Assembly (NCBI GenBank): GCA_020635565.1
Contig: JACJZN010000009.1
Span: 1 to 64,000, forward strand
Direction: 5' to 3'
DNA from: Flavobacteriales bacterium
GTDB taxonomy: Bacteria; Bacteroidota; Bacteroidia; Flavobacteriales_D; Parvicellaceae
Length of the DNA stretch: 64,000 bases
The translations under genes and the position numbers were made by a program. The notes beneath the pieces are model-generated. The model was given only the letters and a program-made list of their open reading frames with translations. It had not been told where the DNA came from and made no database searches. Position 1 is the first letter of the stretch; every line of letters starts with the position of its first letter. Below, one piece after another: positions 7,556-16,703 of this stretch.

Positions 7556-8155
7556 ATGACCGGATTTTTCGCAAAATTTGATTGGGCAGAGTTAGGAGTT
7601 ACTACAATGGTATTGTTTGCTGTAATTGATATTGTTGGGTCGATTCCAGTAATCATTAAGATTAAAAAAGATGCGGGAGATATCAATTCATTAAGAGCAA
7701 CTGTAATTGCATTTGCTATAATGATTGCATTTCTACTCGGAGGTGAATCCATTCTCAATTTTATGGGTGTAGATAAAAGTGCGTTCGCTGTAGCTGGTTC
7801 GTTTATACTTTTCGCCTTGGCTCTAGAAATGTCACTTGGAATTCAGATCAATAAGCAAAAGCAGGAAGTGTCTCCTAAATTAGCAACGATTGTCCCTATT
7901 GCATTTCCTTTAATAGCAGGGGCAGGAACAATGACTACGTTGGTGTCTTTACGGGCTGAATATGAGATGATTAATATTATTCTAGCAGTCGTTGTAAATA
8001 TGGTCATTGTATATCTTGTGTTGAGATTGACCAAGAATATTGAAAAGCTCTTGGGAAGTGGTGGAATTGCTGTCCTTGAGAAGGTGTTTGGAATCATATT
8101 ATTAGCAATAGCAATCAAACTTTTTACTGAAAACGTTAAAGTCTTATTCAATTAA
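7556..8155 (+). CDS. MarC-family integral membrane protein
   Basis: A 199-residue protein with about six hydrophobic helices. It has the family signature near the start (VLFAVIDIVGSIPVIIKIKK), plus GGESILNFMGVDKSAFAVAG, PLIAGAGTMTTLVSL and a final helix ending LFTENVKVLFN. MarC/NAAT proteins are inner-membrane proteins of uncertain transport function; an earlier link to multiple antibiotic resistance was not upheld. It starts 4 bp after purN and its TAA is followed at once by the TTG start of the RNase H gene, so the three are one operon. Confidence 0.85.
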   Translation: MTGFFAKFDWAELGVTTMVLFAVIDIVGSIPVIIKIKKDAGDINSLRATVIAFAIMIAFLLGGESILNFMGVDKSAFAVAGSFILFALALEMSLGIQINKQKQEVSPKLATIVPIAFPLIAGAGTMTTLVSLRAEYEMINIILAVVVNMVIVYLVLRLTKNIEKLLGSGGIAVLEKVFGIILLAIAIKLFTENVKVLFN

Positions 8156-8974
8156 TTGGCAAAGAAGTACTACGTCATATGGAGTGGAAAAAGAACAGGG
8201 GTGTTTACCTCTTGGGATGAGGTGAAGCAATATATCAATGGCTATCCTAATGCGAAATACAAATCTTTTTTATCTCAAGCTGAGGCTATGGCGGCTTTTA
8301 AAAATCCTGACTCTGTAAAGCCAGTAGAAAAAAAGAAAAAAGCGAAGTATTATGTGGTTTGGGATGGTCCAAATTCCAGAATCTATACAGATTGGGATGA
8401 GGCAAAGGGAGCCTTGAAAGGATTGTCAATGGATCATCTAAAGACTTTTGGAAGCCGTGTTTTGGCGGAGGAGGCTCTTCAGAATGGCCCAGAATCATAT
8501 AAAGGAAAAGACTTCAGAAAGACGCAGGATCTCTCTGAATCGGAGATAAGGAGAATTGGAAAACCTATTGAACTTAGTCTGTCTGTGGATGCTGCGTGTA
8601 ATGAAATGTCCGGATTAATGGAATATCAAGGTGTCTGGACATTTGATAAGGAGCAAGTTGTTTTTAGAAAGGGGCCATATCAAGGAGGTACCAATAACAT
8701 AGGAGAGTTTCTAGCATTAGTTCATGGCCTTGCGTGGTTGAAAAAACAATCCGATCCAAAAATGCATTCTCTGCCCATCTATTCTGATTCCAAGATTGCA
8801 ATGAATTGGATCAAAGCAAAAAAATGTCGAACCAACGCTGGCAGTTCGATTGAATTAAATGACTTGATCAAAAGAGCTGAACAATGGCTTCAATCCAATT
8901 CATACAATAATCCGATTATGAAATGGGAAACGAAGGTGTGGGGTGAAATTCCAGCTGATTTTGGTAGGAAGTAA
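8156..8974 (+). CDS. Ribonuclease H with two viroplasmin N-domains
   Basis: A 272-residue protein. Two viroplasmin (RNase H1 N-terminal, hybrid-binding) domains come first: KKYYVIWSGKRTGVFTSWDE at about 2-48 and KYYVVWDGPNSRIYTDWDEA at about 63-110. The RNase H fold follows from about 140 (LSLSVDAACNE with catalytic Asp, NNIGEFLALVHGL with catalytic Glu, YSDSKIAMNW with catalytic Asp). It degrades RNA in RNA:DNA hybrids. The start is TTG at 8156, immediately after the MarC stop; no ATG fits, since the viroplasmin domain begins at residue 3. It converges on gltX with no gap between stops. Confidence 0.88.
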   Translation: MAKKYYVIWSGKRTGVFTSWDEVKQYINGYPNAKYKSFLSQAEAMAAFKNPDSVKPVEKKKKAKYYVVWDGPNSRIYTDWDEAKGALKGLSMDHLKTFGSRVLAEEALQNGPESYKGKDFRKTQDLSESEIRRIGKPIELSLSVDAACNEMSGLMEYQGVWTFDKEQVVFRKGPYQGGTNNIGEFLALVHGLAWLKKQSDPKMHSLPIYSDSKIAMNWIKAKKCRTNAGSSIELNDLIKRAEQWLQSNSYNNPIMKWETKVWGEIPADFGRK

Positions 8975-10507
8975 TTAAGCAACTAATTCCCGAACCTTCT
9001 CAATTCCTTCAGTCATTCTTTCTAATGTTTCCTTCTTTCCTAAAAGTTCTGCAATTGCAAACATACTTGGTCCCATTCCCAATCCCGTTACTAAAACTCG
9101 AAAATTAGGCAGTACAGCACCCATTCCCAATCCCTTTTCTTCAAGGAATTTTTTAAAACCAGCTTCTATCTCTTCAGAATTCCAGATCGTTATAGAATCA
9201 AAAACTGCGACTAGCTCTTTCATGTTTACAGCAGTGTCTTCTTTCCATTTTTTACGAATCGTTGTGTCGTCAAATGATGTAGGTCTGCTAAAGAAATATT
9301 CTCCCTCAAGCATTTCGTCTATAAAAGAAGCTCTCTCTTTCATAAGATCAGCAACACCTGTTAGAAATTCAATCGAATACTCACCATCAATTTTATCAGC
9401 TAATAGTTTAGCTAACTCAGTATTATCTTTTGAACGTAAGTAATGTTGGTTGAACCATTTGGTTTTGTCCGGGTCGAATTTTGCACCGCTTTTACTTACT
9501 CTTTCTAATGAAAAAGCTTCCACCAATTCATCCAAAGAAAAGATTTCTTGCGGAGTTCCTGGATTCCATCCTAAGAAAGCAAGCATGTTGATAAAACTCT
9601 CTGGAAAATACCCTTTCTCTCTATATCCTGAGGAGATCTCCCCAGAGTTTGGATCTTTCCATTCCAATGGAAAGACAGGGAAACCAAGCCGGTCACCATC
9701 CCTTTTGCTGAGCTTTCCATTTCCGTCCGGTTTTAAAAGTAATGGTAAATGGGCAAATTGAGGCATGGTCTCTTCCCAACCAAGAAATCTGTAAAGCAAA
9801 ACATGTAAGGGTGCTGATGGCAGCCATTCTTCCCCTCTGATCACATGAGTGATCTCCATAAGGTGGTCGTCAACAATATTTGCGAGATGATAAGTCGGCA
9901 TTCCATCAGATTTAAATAGTACCTTATCATCAAGATTATTCGTATTTACCGTTACCCATCCTCTGATCACGTCATGAAAACGCACATCTTCATTTCGAGG
10001 CATTTTTATTCTGATCGTGTAGGGTTCTCCTGCTTCTAGTTTAGCTTTAACTTCATCTTCAGACAGAGCAATAGAGTTTTTCATAGAACCTCTGGTGATA
10101 CAATTGTATTGCCAGTTTGGCATTTTCGCTTGTTTTGCCATTTCCCGCATTTGCTCCAGATCTTCTGGAGTATCAAAGGCGTAATATGCATGTCCATTTT
10201 CGACTAATTGCATTGCGAAAGGACGATAAATATCAGCTTCTTTTCTGTCTGATTGTCTATAAGGACCGTAATCTCCACCAATTCCTTGTCCTTCATTTGG
10301 CATGATTCCACACCATTTCAAAGATTCGATAATGTAATCCTCAGCACCTGGAACAAATCTTGTCTGGTCAGTGTCTTCAATTCTTAATATGAAATCACCT
10401 TTATGTTTTTTCGCAAAAAGGTAATTATATAAAGCTGTTCTTACTCCTCCCATGTGCAACGGTCCAGTTGGACTGGGTGCGAATCTTACTCTTACTTTTC
10501 TTTCCAT
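8975..10507 (-). CDS. gltX: Glutamate--tRNA ligase
   Basis: Charges tRNA-Glu with glutamate. The 510-residue length is normal for bacterial GltX. Class I synthetase motifs are clear: the HIGH region PSPTGPLHMGGVRTALYNYL (HMGG) at about 11-30, FILRIEDTDQTRFVPGAE, the editing-free body with HVIRGEEWLPSAPLHVLLY, and the KMSKS region KLSKRDGDRLGFPVF. Insertions around residue 290 (EWKDPNSGEISSGYREKGYF) are typical of Bacteroidota GltX. The start is ATG 10505-10507. A matching promoter lies at 10544-10574. It is divergent from the dipeptidase gene. Confidence 0.97.
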   Translation of the reverse strand: MERKVRVRFAPSPTGPLHMGGVRTALYNYLFAKKHKGDFILRIEDTDQTRFVPGAEDYIIESLKWCGIMPNEGQGIGGDYGPYRQSDRKEADIYRPFAMQLVENGHAYYAFDTPEDLEQMREMAKQAKMPNWQYNCITRGSMKNSIALSEDEVKAKLEAGEPYTIRIKMPRNEDVRFHDVIRGWVTVNTNNLDDKVLFKSDGMPTYHLANIVDDHLMEITHVIRGEEWLPSAPLHVLLYRFLGWEETMPQFAHLPLLLKPDGNGKLSKRDGDRLGFPVFPLEWKDPNSGEISSGYREKGYFPESFINMLAFLGWNPGTPQEIFSLDELVEAFSLERVSKSGAKFDPDKTKWFNQHYLRSKDNTELAKLLADKIDGEYSIEFLTGVADLMKERASFIDEMLEGEYFFSRPTSFDDTTIRKKWKEDTAVNMKELVAVFDSITIWNSEEIEAGFKKFLEEKGLGMGAVLPNFRVLVTGLGMGPSMFAIAELLGKKETLERMTEGIEKVRELVA

Positions 10508-10543
10508 TTGATTTTGATTTCCTCAAGTGAGAGGATTTGAATG

Positions 10544-10574
10544 CAAAATTACGTTTCTGAATGAAAAGAATCAA
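10544..10574 (-). promoter_or_regulatory. gltX promoter
   Basis: On the minus strand TTG (10572-10574), a 20-nt spacer and TAATTTTG (10544-10551) fit the Bacteroidota consensus, 37 bp upstream of the gltX start. The divergent dipeptidase gene has its own -7-like element TATTTTTG at 10593-10600, so two promoters share this short gap. Confidence 0.75.
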
Positions 10575-10621
10575 GAAGATATTTGATTCTTGTATTTTTG
10601 TCGTAAACAATTACACATAAT

Positions 10622-12004
10622 ATGAATTCACTTGATTTTGTAAATAGCAACAGAGAGCGTCTTATAGAGGAGCTCAAGGATTTTTTGAAAATTAAATCTG
10701 TAAGTGCGGATCCCGCTTTCGCTGGAGATGTAAAGAAGTGTGCTGAATTTGTAAAGAATAGCTTGCTGAAAGCAGGTATTAACCATGCTGAAATATGTGA
10801 AACAGCTGGTCATCCTATTGTTTATGGTGAGCATTTTATCGATGGAGATCTTCCGACTGTATTAGTTTATGGACACTATGATGTTCAGCCTGCGGATCCA
10901 TATGAACTATGGCATTCCGATCCTTTTGATCCAATAGTGAGGGTGACCGATAAGCATCCAGAGGGAGCTATTTATGCAAGAGGTGCTTGTGATGATAAAG
11001 GTCAAGTGTATATGCACGTTAAAGCTGCAGAATACATGATATCTGAGGGTAAATTACCTTGTAATTTAAAGTTTATGATCGAAGGCGAGGAGGAAGTAGG
11101 TTCTTCTAATTTGGGGATTTTTGTCAAAGAGAATGTAGAAAAGTTAAAGGCAGATGTGATATTGGTTTCGGATACAGGAATTATTTCGAATGAAATACCA
11201 TCCATAACAGTTGGGTTGAGAGGGCTGTCTTACATGGAGGTGGAAGTAACTGGGCCTAATCGAGATCTTCATTCTGGTTTATATGGAGGAGCAGTTGCGA
11301 ATCCAATAAATATTCTTTGTAATATGATTGCTTCACTACATGATGAGCGTAACCAAATTACTATTCCAGGGTTCTATGATAAGGTGTTGAAAGTGTCGGA
11401 TGAGGAAAGAGCAGAGATGGCTAGAGCACCTTTTGATCTGGATGTTTATAAAAAAGATCTGGATGTGAGTGAAGTACATGGAGAGGAAGGTTATAGTACA
11501 AATGAAAGAACTTCCATTAGACCAACATTAGATGTGAACGGAATCTGGGGAGGATATATCGGAGAGGGAGCTAAGACTGTATTGCCTAGTAAAGCGTATG
11601 CTAAAATTTCTATGCGTTTGGTTCCAAATCAAGATTGGCAAGAGATTTCAGATTTATTTCAGAAACATTTTGAAAGTATAGCCCCAAATGCTGTGAAAGT
11701 AAAAGTTACTCCTCATCATGGTGGGCAAGGGACTGTAATTCCAACGGATTTTGCAGCCTATCAAGCGGCATCGAAAGCTATGGAGATGACTTTTGGGAAA
11801 AAACCAATTCCTGAGAGAAGTGGTGGTAGTATTCCGATTATTGCATTGTTTGAAGAGGTGTTAGGGTTAAAGTCGGTTCTGTTTGGATTTGGTTTGGCAT
11901 CTGATTTGATTCACTCTCCAAACGAACATTTTGGATTGTTCAATTATTTCAAAGGAATTGAGACTATTCCTCTGTTTTATGAGAACTACGTCCAATTAAA
12001 GTAG
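10622..12004 (+). CDS. M20 family dipeptidase (CNDP-like)
   Basis: A 460-residue metallopeptidase of the M20/M25/M40 group, carnosine-dipeptidase-like subgroup. Zinc-site motifs are visible: VLVYGHYDVQPADPYELWHS (His and Asp, about 79-98), ARGACDDKGQVYMHV (Asp), EGEEEVGSSNLG (catalytic and ligand Glu), a dimerisation domain with GLRGLSYMEVEVTGPNRDLH, and DLIHSPNEHFGLFNY at the C-terminus with the last His ligand. No signal peptide, so cytoplasmic cleavage of dipeptides is expected. The LEA2 lipoprotein gene follows 6 bp later. Confidence 0.92.
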   Translation: MNSLDFVNSNRERLIEELKDFLKIKSVSADPAFAGDVKKCAEFVKNSLLKAGINHAEICETAGHPIVYGEHFIDGDLPTVLVYGHYDVQPADPYELWHSDPFDPIVRVTDKHPEGAIYARGACDDKGQVYMHVKAAEYMISEGKLPCNLKFMIEGEEEVGSSNLGIFVKENVEKLKADVILVSDTGIISNEIPSITVGLRGLSYMEVEVTGPNRDLHSGLYGGAVANPINILCNMIASLHDERNQITIPGFYDKVLKVSDEERAEMARAPFDLDVYKKDLDVSEVHGEEGYSTNERTSIRPTLDVNGIWGGYIGEGAKTVLPSKAYAKISMRLVPNQDWQEISDLFQKHFESIAPNAVKVKVTPHHGGQGTVIPTDFAAYQAASKAMEMTFGKKPIPERSGGSIPIIALFEEVLGLKSVLFGFGLASDLIHSPNEHFGLFNYFKGIETIPLFYENYVQLK

Positions 12005-12010
12005 AAAAGT

Positions 12011-12484
12011 ATGAGTATAGGTAGATTTGTTAGAGTTTTACTCCTTGTAGGATTGATGTTTTCTTTTCAGGGATGTTTTGATTATGAAGATGTTGATTTC
12101 AAAGGGGTACAGGGGGTATCGGTGGTTGAAAGGACTGATGAGGTTGTTAAACTTCAAATAGACGTAAAAGTGGATAATCCGAATAACTTTAAAATCAAAG
12201 TAAAAAAATCTACCCTGGATATTTATATTAATGAGAAGTACATTGGAAAAACGAGTCTTGACTCGAAGATCGTGATCAATAAAAACAGTGAAGAAGTTTA
12301 TCCAATTGTGCTAAATGCAGATCCAAAAGATCTGATAAAAGCTGCAATGGGCAGTTTGGGAGGTCTTCTGAAAGGGAGCGTTAAGGTTCGGTTGAAAGGA
12401 GATGTAAAAGGTTCTGTTTATGGAGTCACTAGAAAAGTGCCTGTTGATTTTGAAGAGGAGATCAATCTGAAGGATTTAATGTAG
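12011..12484 (+). CDS. LEA type 2 domain lipoprotein
   Basis: A 157-residue protein with a lipoprotein signal (hydrophobic stretch then FQGC, Cys 22). The mature part is an LEA14/WHy-type beta domain: VDVKVDNPNNFKIKVKKSTL and the following strand pair are the characteristic pattern in which a short 'bump' of conserved N-P-N residues precedes the beta hairpin. The family is associated with desiccation and stress, but the bacterial function is unknown. It is likely anchored in an envelope membrane. It is read in one operon with the dipeptidase and converges on the T9SS gene, 1 bp apart. Confidence 0.78.
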   Translation: MSIGRFVRVLLLVGLMFSFQGCFDYEDVDFKGVQGVSVVERTDEVVKLQIDVKVDNPNNFKIKVKKSTLDIYINEKYIGKTSLDSKIVINKNSEEVYPIVLNADPKDLIKAAMGSLGGLLKGSVKVRLKGDVKGSVYGVTRKVPVDFEEEINLKDLM

Positions 12485-12485
12485 A

Positions 12486-15158
12486 TCAATTTCCAGACGT
12501 TCCATTATTCTCAAATACATGAATGAATCCTGTGAGCACTATGGGTTCAATCCCTGTTAATCTAATTGTGTTTACTGTACACAAATAATAGTAAACGCCA
12601 TCAGATACAGGTTCACCACTTTCTTGATGTTTGCCGTCCCAATCTATATCAGGATCTGTTGTTCTGAAAATGACTTGCCCCCAGCGATTATAAATTTCTA
12701 TTTCAATACTTTCTACATATTTGTAAGGAATCAAGGCGTGAAAAAAGTCATTGTCACCATCTCCATTAGGAGTAAATACATTCGGTAATGCGTATTCAGG
12801 ACAATTATCAAAACACACTTTGTTACTGGAATCGCTTTCATTTCCATATTGCGCAGAATCTATTGCGGTAACGACATAGCAACCAGCAACGCTTCCGTTG
12901 TAATTATGCGTTAAAGTGGTGTCCTGATTATTGGTTAAAGTAGCAATCAGAAACATTGAGTCTCCTTCAACCGGAGTAAAGTACAGATTGTAAGACATAA
13001 CATCATCCGCACAATCATTATTAGGATTGTTCCAGGTTAAAACGTTCTCACCGATAACACAGTCTCCATTAATGCTGAGAGTAGGCGGGCATGGCGGTGT
13101 TTTGTCGGTTGGAACATCACAAATAATTTGACTTCTATTAATGATTGGATTAATGATACTAGGGTTAGAATAATAACCTGTACTTTCGACAAAATAACAA
13201 TAGGTTTGACCATTTACAAGACCCAAATCTCTATATTGTTGAGTATTTGTGGTACCAATAAAACTGAAAGGTCCAGATGAGCTGGTGGATCGATAAACGT
13301 CATAGTTTGTATTGATCCACGGAACATCTTCATCCCATGATAAAAGGATTTCGTTATCATTAGGAACAGTATTTACAAAGATGCTTCCGCCTGAATTTGA
13401 GGATCCTACCAGACTATCTGAACCTGAATGGGTGTAATAAAGTTCAACTCTGAAGAAGTTTTCGTGATCCTGAGTATTTAGGTTGTTTACAATCAACGCA
13501 GTATCAGTCTGATATAACAAATTAGCGCTAGGTGTTTGTCCAACAAAGTTTAAAATGTTCAACATACTTGTCCCTTGATAAACCTTGTAAAAATAAGGGC
13601 CTGGATATTGATTTGTATCCAGTTCAGTAGGTTTTGACCACATAACAGAGTCTGATCCTAATATGGCATCAGTAGAAATAACAGTAGCATGCGTTAAGAT
13701 TGGAACTTCTTTCTTTAAACTTGCACATGCAGTATCAGAAGGACAGCTCTCAACTTGGTTAACAGAATAAAATGCTGTCACGGTATAACAATAATTGATA
13801 CCTAAAGTTAGACTCGTGTTGTCGGTGAATGTATTAACAGAAGCCCCGAATACAGTTCCGACATGAGTAAATCCTTCATCTTCAGGAGAAGGATGGTCAC
13901 AACAGTCACCAAATGAGAAGTTAGGATTTGTGGTGCGGTAGATATGGTATCCTTCAGCGTTATTGCAGCTCGTAGGTGTCCAAGAAACCACAACTCCGTT
14001 TCCAAAGGGGGTTGCTGTAACGTCTGTAACAATGGGAGGGAGCACGGTAATGTCTACGCTTTCATAATCACTAAAAGTGGGGTCTCCGTTATCTTGAACT
14101 GCAAAAAGGACTTGGTATTTCCCTGGTTTGATATGGTCACAATTGGTGTTCCAATGAAAGTTGCCAGTGATCGAACCCGAGCTGCTTACCGATGGAAAAG
14201 TAGCCGGACTGCTCGAAACCGTAAGTGGATTGCCCGAAGCATTCAAAGTAATCACATCTCCATCAATATCGGTTGCACTAACGTTAAAATTCACTACATC
14301 ACCTGCGGTCACGCAAACGTCATCTGGTGCATCAATCACAGGTGGATTATTGTCGCAGTTTCCATCTACAGTCACCTGATAATCTCTATAAACATATCCC
14401 ACTGCGTATCCATTTCGCCATTCCGTGATTTTGTAAGTGATGTTAAATTCACCAACCATATTCGGTGCATCCCAACAATAGGTTCCAGTTGCATTGTCCA
14501 TTGTTCCTGTACCTCCTCCAGCTATATGTGGATAAACGTAAGAAGTTCCAAAGCCAAGAGGAGTACATACACCTGATGATGCATCGTAACTTCCCAATGG
14601 TGCAACAAGTTCATAGCTTAAACTGTCTCCATCAGGGTCAACGGCTTGAGGATTGTAGCAATAAGGTTTTCCAATGCAAGCAATCGCTGGGCACGGGCAC
14701 TCGTCAAATTGAACAGAGTTGTTAGCATTTCCCAAAAATGGGCTTATCACAAGTTGTGTTTGAAGCGAAAATGTTATGACGTCAGAATTCCCCCAATTCG
14801 AACTTCCAGACGAAATATTTAAAATACCATCATTTCGATTAGGGTCCTCCATACAGATCGTGTAAGTTCCGGCACTCGAAAAAGTGTGAATTCCTTTGTA
14901 TACGTTTTTTTGATGATCAAATGGTTGGGGAATCTCTTGAATTCTCGGAAGGGTGTCTTTGGATCCGTCACCGTAATAAATGTATAATTCATCACGATCT
15001 GCCTGAGCTGCAGGCCCAACATCCGTACATGTTGTTATGGTAAATTCATAAGTATTTCCTCCGAGATGGATATAAGTAATCTCTCCTCCTCTGTTATGCG
15101 AACCAAAAATCGTCAATACAGGAAGGGTAAGAAGTAATATGAATATTAAATTTTTCAC
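12486..15158 (-). CDS. T9SS type B sorting-domain surface protein
   Basis: An 890-residue secreted protein. A signal peptide (about 1-19, ending IFGS) is followed by HNRGGEITYIHLGGNTYEFT, a start shared by many Bacteroidota surface proteins with Ig/PKD-type modules. The middle has Cys-containing beta-sandwich and FN3-like repeats (GVVVSWTPTSCNNAEGYHIY and ILLSWDEDVPWINTNYDVYR are fibronectin III-like). The last ~90 residues are a gliding-motility-associated type B C-terminal domain: ALPNVFTPNGDGDNDFFHAL, IYNRWGQVIF, DWDGKHQESGEPVSDGVYYY. This domain directs export through the type IX system and retention at or release from the surface. It is probably an adhesin or matrix protein. It is encoded alone and convergent with its neighbours. 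Confidence 0.88.
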   Translation of the reverse strand: MKNLIFILLLTLPVLTIFGSHNRGGEITYIHLGGNTYEFTITTCTDVGPAAQADRDELYIYYGDGSKDTLPRIQEIPQPFDHQKNVYKGIHTFSSAGTYTICMEDPNRNDGILNISSGSSNWGNSDVITFSLQTQLVISPFLGNANNSVQFDECPCPAIACIGKPYCYNPQAVDPDGDSLSYELVAPLGSYDASSGVCTPLGFGTSYVYPHIAGGGTGTMDNATGTYCWDAPNMVGEFNITYKITEWRNGYAVGYVYRDYQVTVDGNCDNNPPVIDAPDDVCVTAGDVVNFNVSATDIDGDVITLNASGNPLTVSSSPATFPSVSSSGSITGNFHWNTNCDHIKPGKYQVLFAVQDNGDPTFSDYESVDITVLPPIVTDVTATPFGNGVVVSWTPTSCNNAEGYHIYRTTNPNFSFGDCCDHPSPEDEGFTHVGTVFGASVNTFTDNTSLTLGINYCYTVTAFYSVNQVESCPSDTACASLKKEVPILTHATVISTDAILGSDSVMWSKPTELDTNQYPGPYFYKVYQGTSMLNILNFVGQTPSANLLYQTDTALIVNNLNTQDHENFFRVELYYTHSGSDSLVGSSNSGGSIFVNTVPNDNEILLSWDEDVPWINTNYDVYRSTSSSGPFSFIGTTNTQQYRDLGLVNGQTYCYFVESTGYYSNPSIINPIINRSQIICDVPTDKTPPCPPTLSINGDCVIGENVLTWNNPNNDCADDVMSYNLYFTPVEGDSMFLIATLTNNQDTTLTHNYNGSVAGCYVVTAIDSAQYGNESDSSNKVCFDNCPEYALPNVFTPNGDGDNDFFHALIPYKYVESIEIEIYNRWGQVIFRTTDPDIDWDGKHQESGEPVSDGVYYYLCTVNTIRLTGIEPIVLTGFIHVFENNGTSGN

Positions 15159-15287
15159 CGTCAGAGTAAAACACTAAATTACCAAATTTGTTGCTCTGTG
15201 CCTACTAAAAAATAGGGTATTTACTTTAAGGACGTTTTTTTAATGAAAAGGTCTCCCAGAAATTGTAATTTTGGAAAAAAAAGAAGT

Positions 15288-16697
15288 ATGGGGGCCAAGA
15301 AAAAGGAAGTTTATTCGAAAATTGAGGTAATAGCTTCAATAAAGGAATTAAATAAAACAAGTTTGAATGCGGAGCAACAGGCTTACGCTAAAACGAAAAT
15401 TGCTGAACAAGGTGATTATGTGATATTTGATGGCTTAGGAGAAATCACTTCAGTGATATTGGCCAAGAAACGACAGGATTATAAAGGGATAGAAAAGTTG
15501 AGAAAGGTTGGGGCAACTATCTGCAAGAAATTGAACGAATCAAAAGTAGCCAACGTACTCGTCAAAGCAGTTTCTAAAAATGATGATGCTCTTTACATAG
15601 TTGAAGGTATGGCATTGGCCAATTATCAATTTTTGAAATATTTTTCAGATAGAAAGGCCAAATCCAATTCACTCGAGAATATACTAGTTGAAGAAGGAAA
15701 TATCTCATCTGAGAAAACCGAGCATATGTGGGCTGTTGTGGAAGCTGTTCTAAAGGCAAGGGATTTAGTTAATGAACCTCAGTCTTATCTGTCAGCACCA
15801 CAATTTTCTGAAGAAATGCAGGAAATAGGGAAGTATGCTGGGTTTAAGGTTACTGTTCTGGATCAGTTGAAAGTTGAGTCCTTAAAAATGGGAGGACTAC
15901 TTGCAGTTAATAAAGGTAGTTTAACTCCATGTACTTTTAATATTCTTGAATATAAACCGAAGAAAGCAAAAAACGCAAAACCAATTGTTTTGGTAGGTAA
16001 GGGCGTTGTATATGATACGGGTGGTTTGAGTTTGAAGCCAACTCCAAATTCTATGGATATTATGAAATCTGATATGGGAGGGGCTGCAACGGTTGTTGGG
16101 ACAATGCAGGCAATTGCGAAAGCAGGATTGAATGTTCATGTGATTGGGTTGATACCGGCTACAGATAACCGTCCTAGTGGTAATGCATATGCACCTGGGG
16201 ATGTGATAAAGATGTATGATGGAACCACTGTGGAAGTGCTGAATACCGATGCTGAAGGAAGAATGATATTGGCTGATGCATTAGCCTATGCAAAAAAGTA
16301 TAACCCTGAATTGGTAATTGATTTCGCTACATTGACGGGAGCTGCAGTGCGGGCTATTGGATCTCTTGCTACAGTGGTAATGGGGAATGCAGAAGAAGGT
16401 GTTTTTGATAAATTATCTGTTGCTGGAGATAGTACTTATGAAAGATTAGCTCGCATGCCATTCTATGAAGAATATGCGGAAGAAATGAAATCGAAAATAG
16501 CTGATCTTAAAAATATTGGAGGACCGTATGCAGGTCAGATAACCGCAGGTAAATTTTTGGAACATTTCACTGGTTATCCATGGGTGCACATGGATATTGC
16601 TGGACCAGCATGGGTTGAGGCTCCGAAGGATTATCACACGTTTGGAGGTTCTGGAGTAGGGATTAGATTAATGTTCGAGTACTTAAAAAATTACTAA
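15288..16697 (+). CDS. pepA: Leucyl aminopeptidase (M17)
   Basis: A cytosolic aminopeptidase of family M17 that removes N-terminal residues using two metal ions. Key motifs: LVGKGVVYDTGGLSLKPTP (metal-binding Lys and Asp), MDIMKSDMGGAATVVG, NTDAEGRMILADALAYA (family signature), and the C-terminal GPAWVEAPKDYHTFGGSG. The frame is open from ATG 15243, but ATG 15288 is preferred: TAATTTTG at 15266-15273 looks like a -7 promoter element within the longer frame, and the extra 15 residues are Arg/Lys-rich with no family match. The length from 15288 is 469 residues. It is followed 6 bp later by pdxA. Confidence 0.9.
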   Translation: MGAKKKEVYSKIEVIASIKELNKTSLNAEQQAYAKTKIAEQGDYVIFDGLGEITSVILAKKRQDYKGIEKLRKVGATICKKLNESKVANVLVKAVSKNDDALYIVEGMALANYQFLKYFSDRKAKSNSLENILVEEGNISSEKTEHMWAVVEAVLKARDLVNEPQSYLSAPQFSEEMQEIGKYAGFKVTVLDQLKVESLKMGGLLAVNKGSLTPCTFNILEYKPKKAKNAKPIVLVGKGVVYDTGGLSLKPTPNSMDIMKSDMGGAATVVGTMQAIAKAGLNVHVIGLIPATDNRPSGNAYAPGDVIKMYDGTTVEVLNTDAEGRMILADALAYAKKYNPELVIDFATLTGAAVRAIGSLATVVMGNAEEGVFDKLSVAGDSTYERLARMPFYEEYAEEMKSKIADLKNIGGPYAGQITAGKFLEHFTGYPWVHMDIAGPAWVEAPKDYHTFGGSGVGIRLMFEYLKNY

Positions 16698-16703
16698 GAA
16701 TCA

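Noticed and set aside
13944..14576. Plus-strand 210-aa frame
   Set aside because: Antisense to a well-supported T9SS gene; Cys/His/Ser-rich shadow composition.
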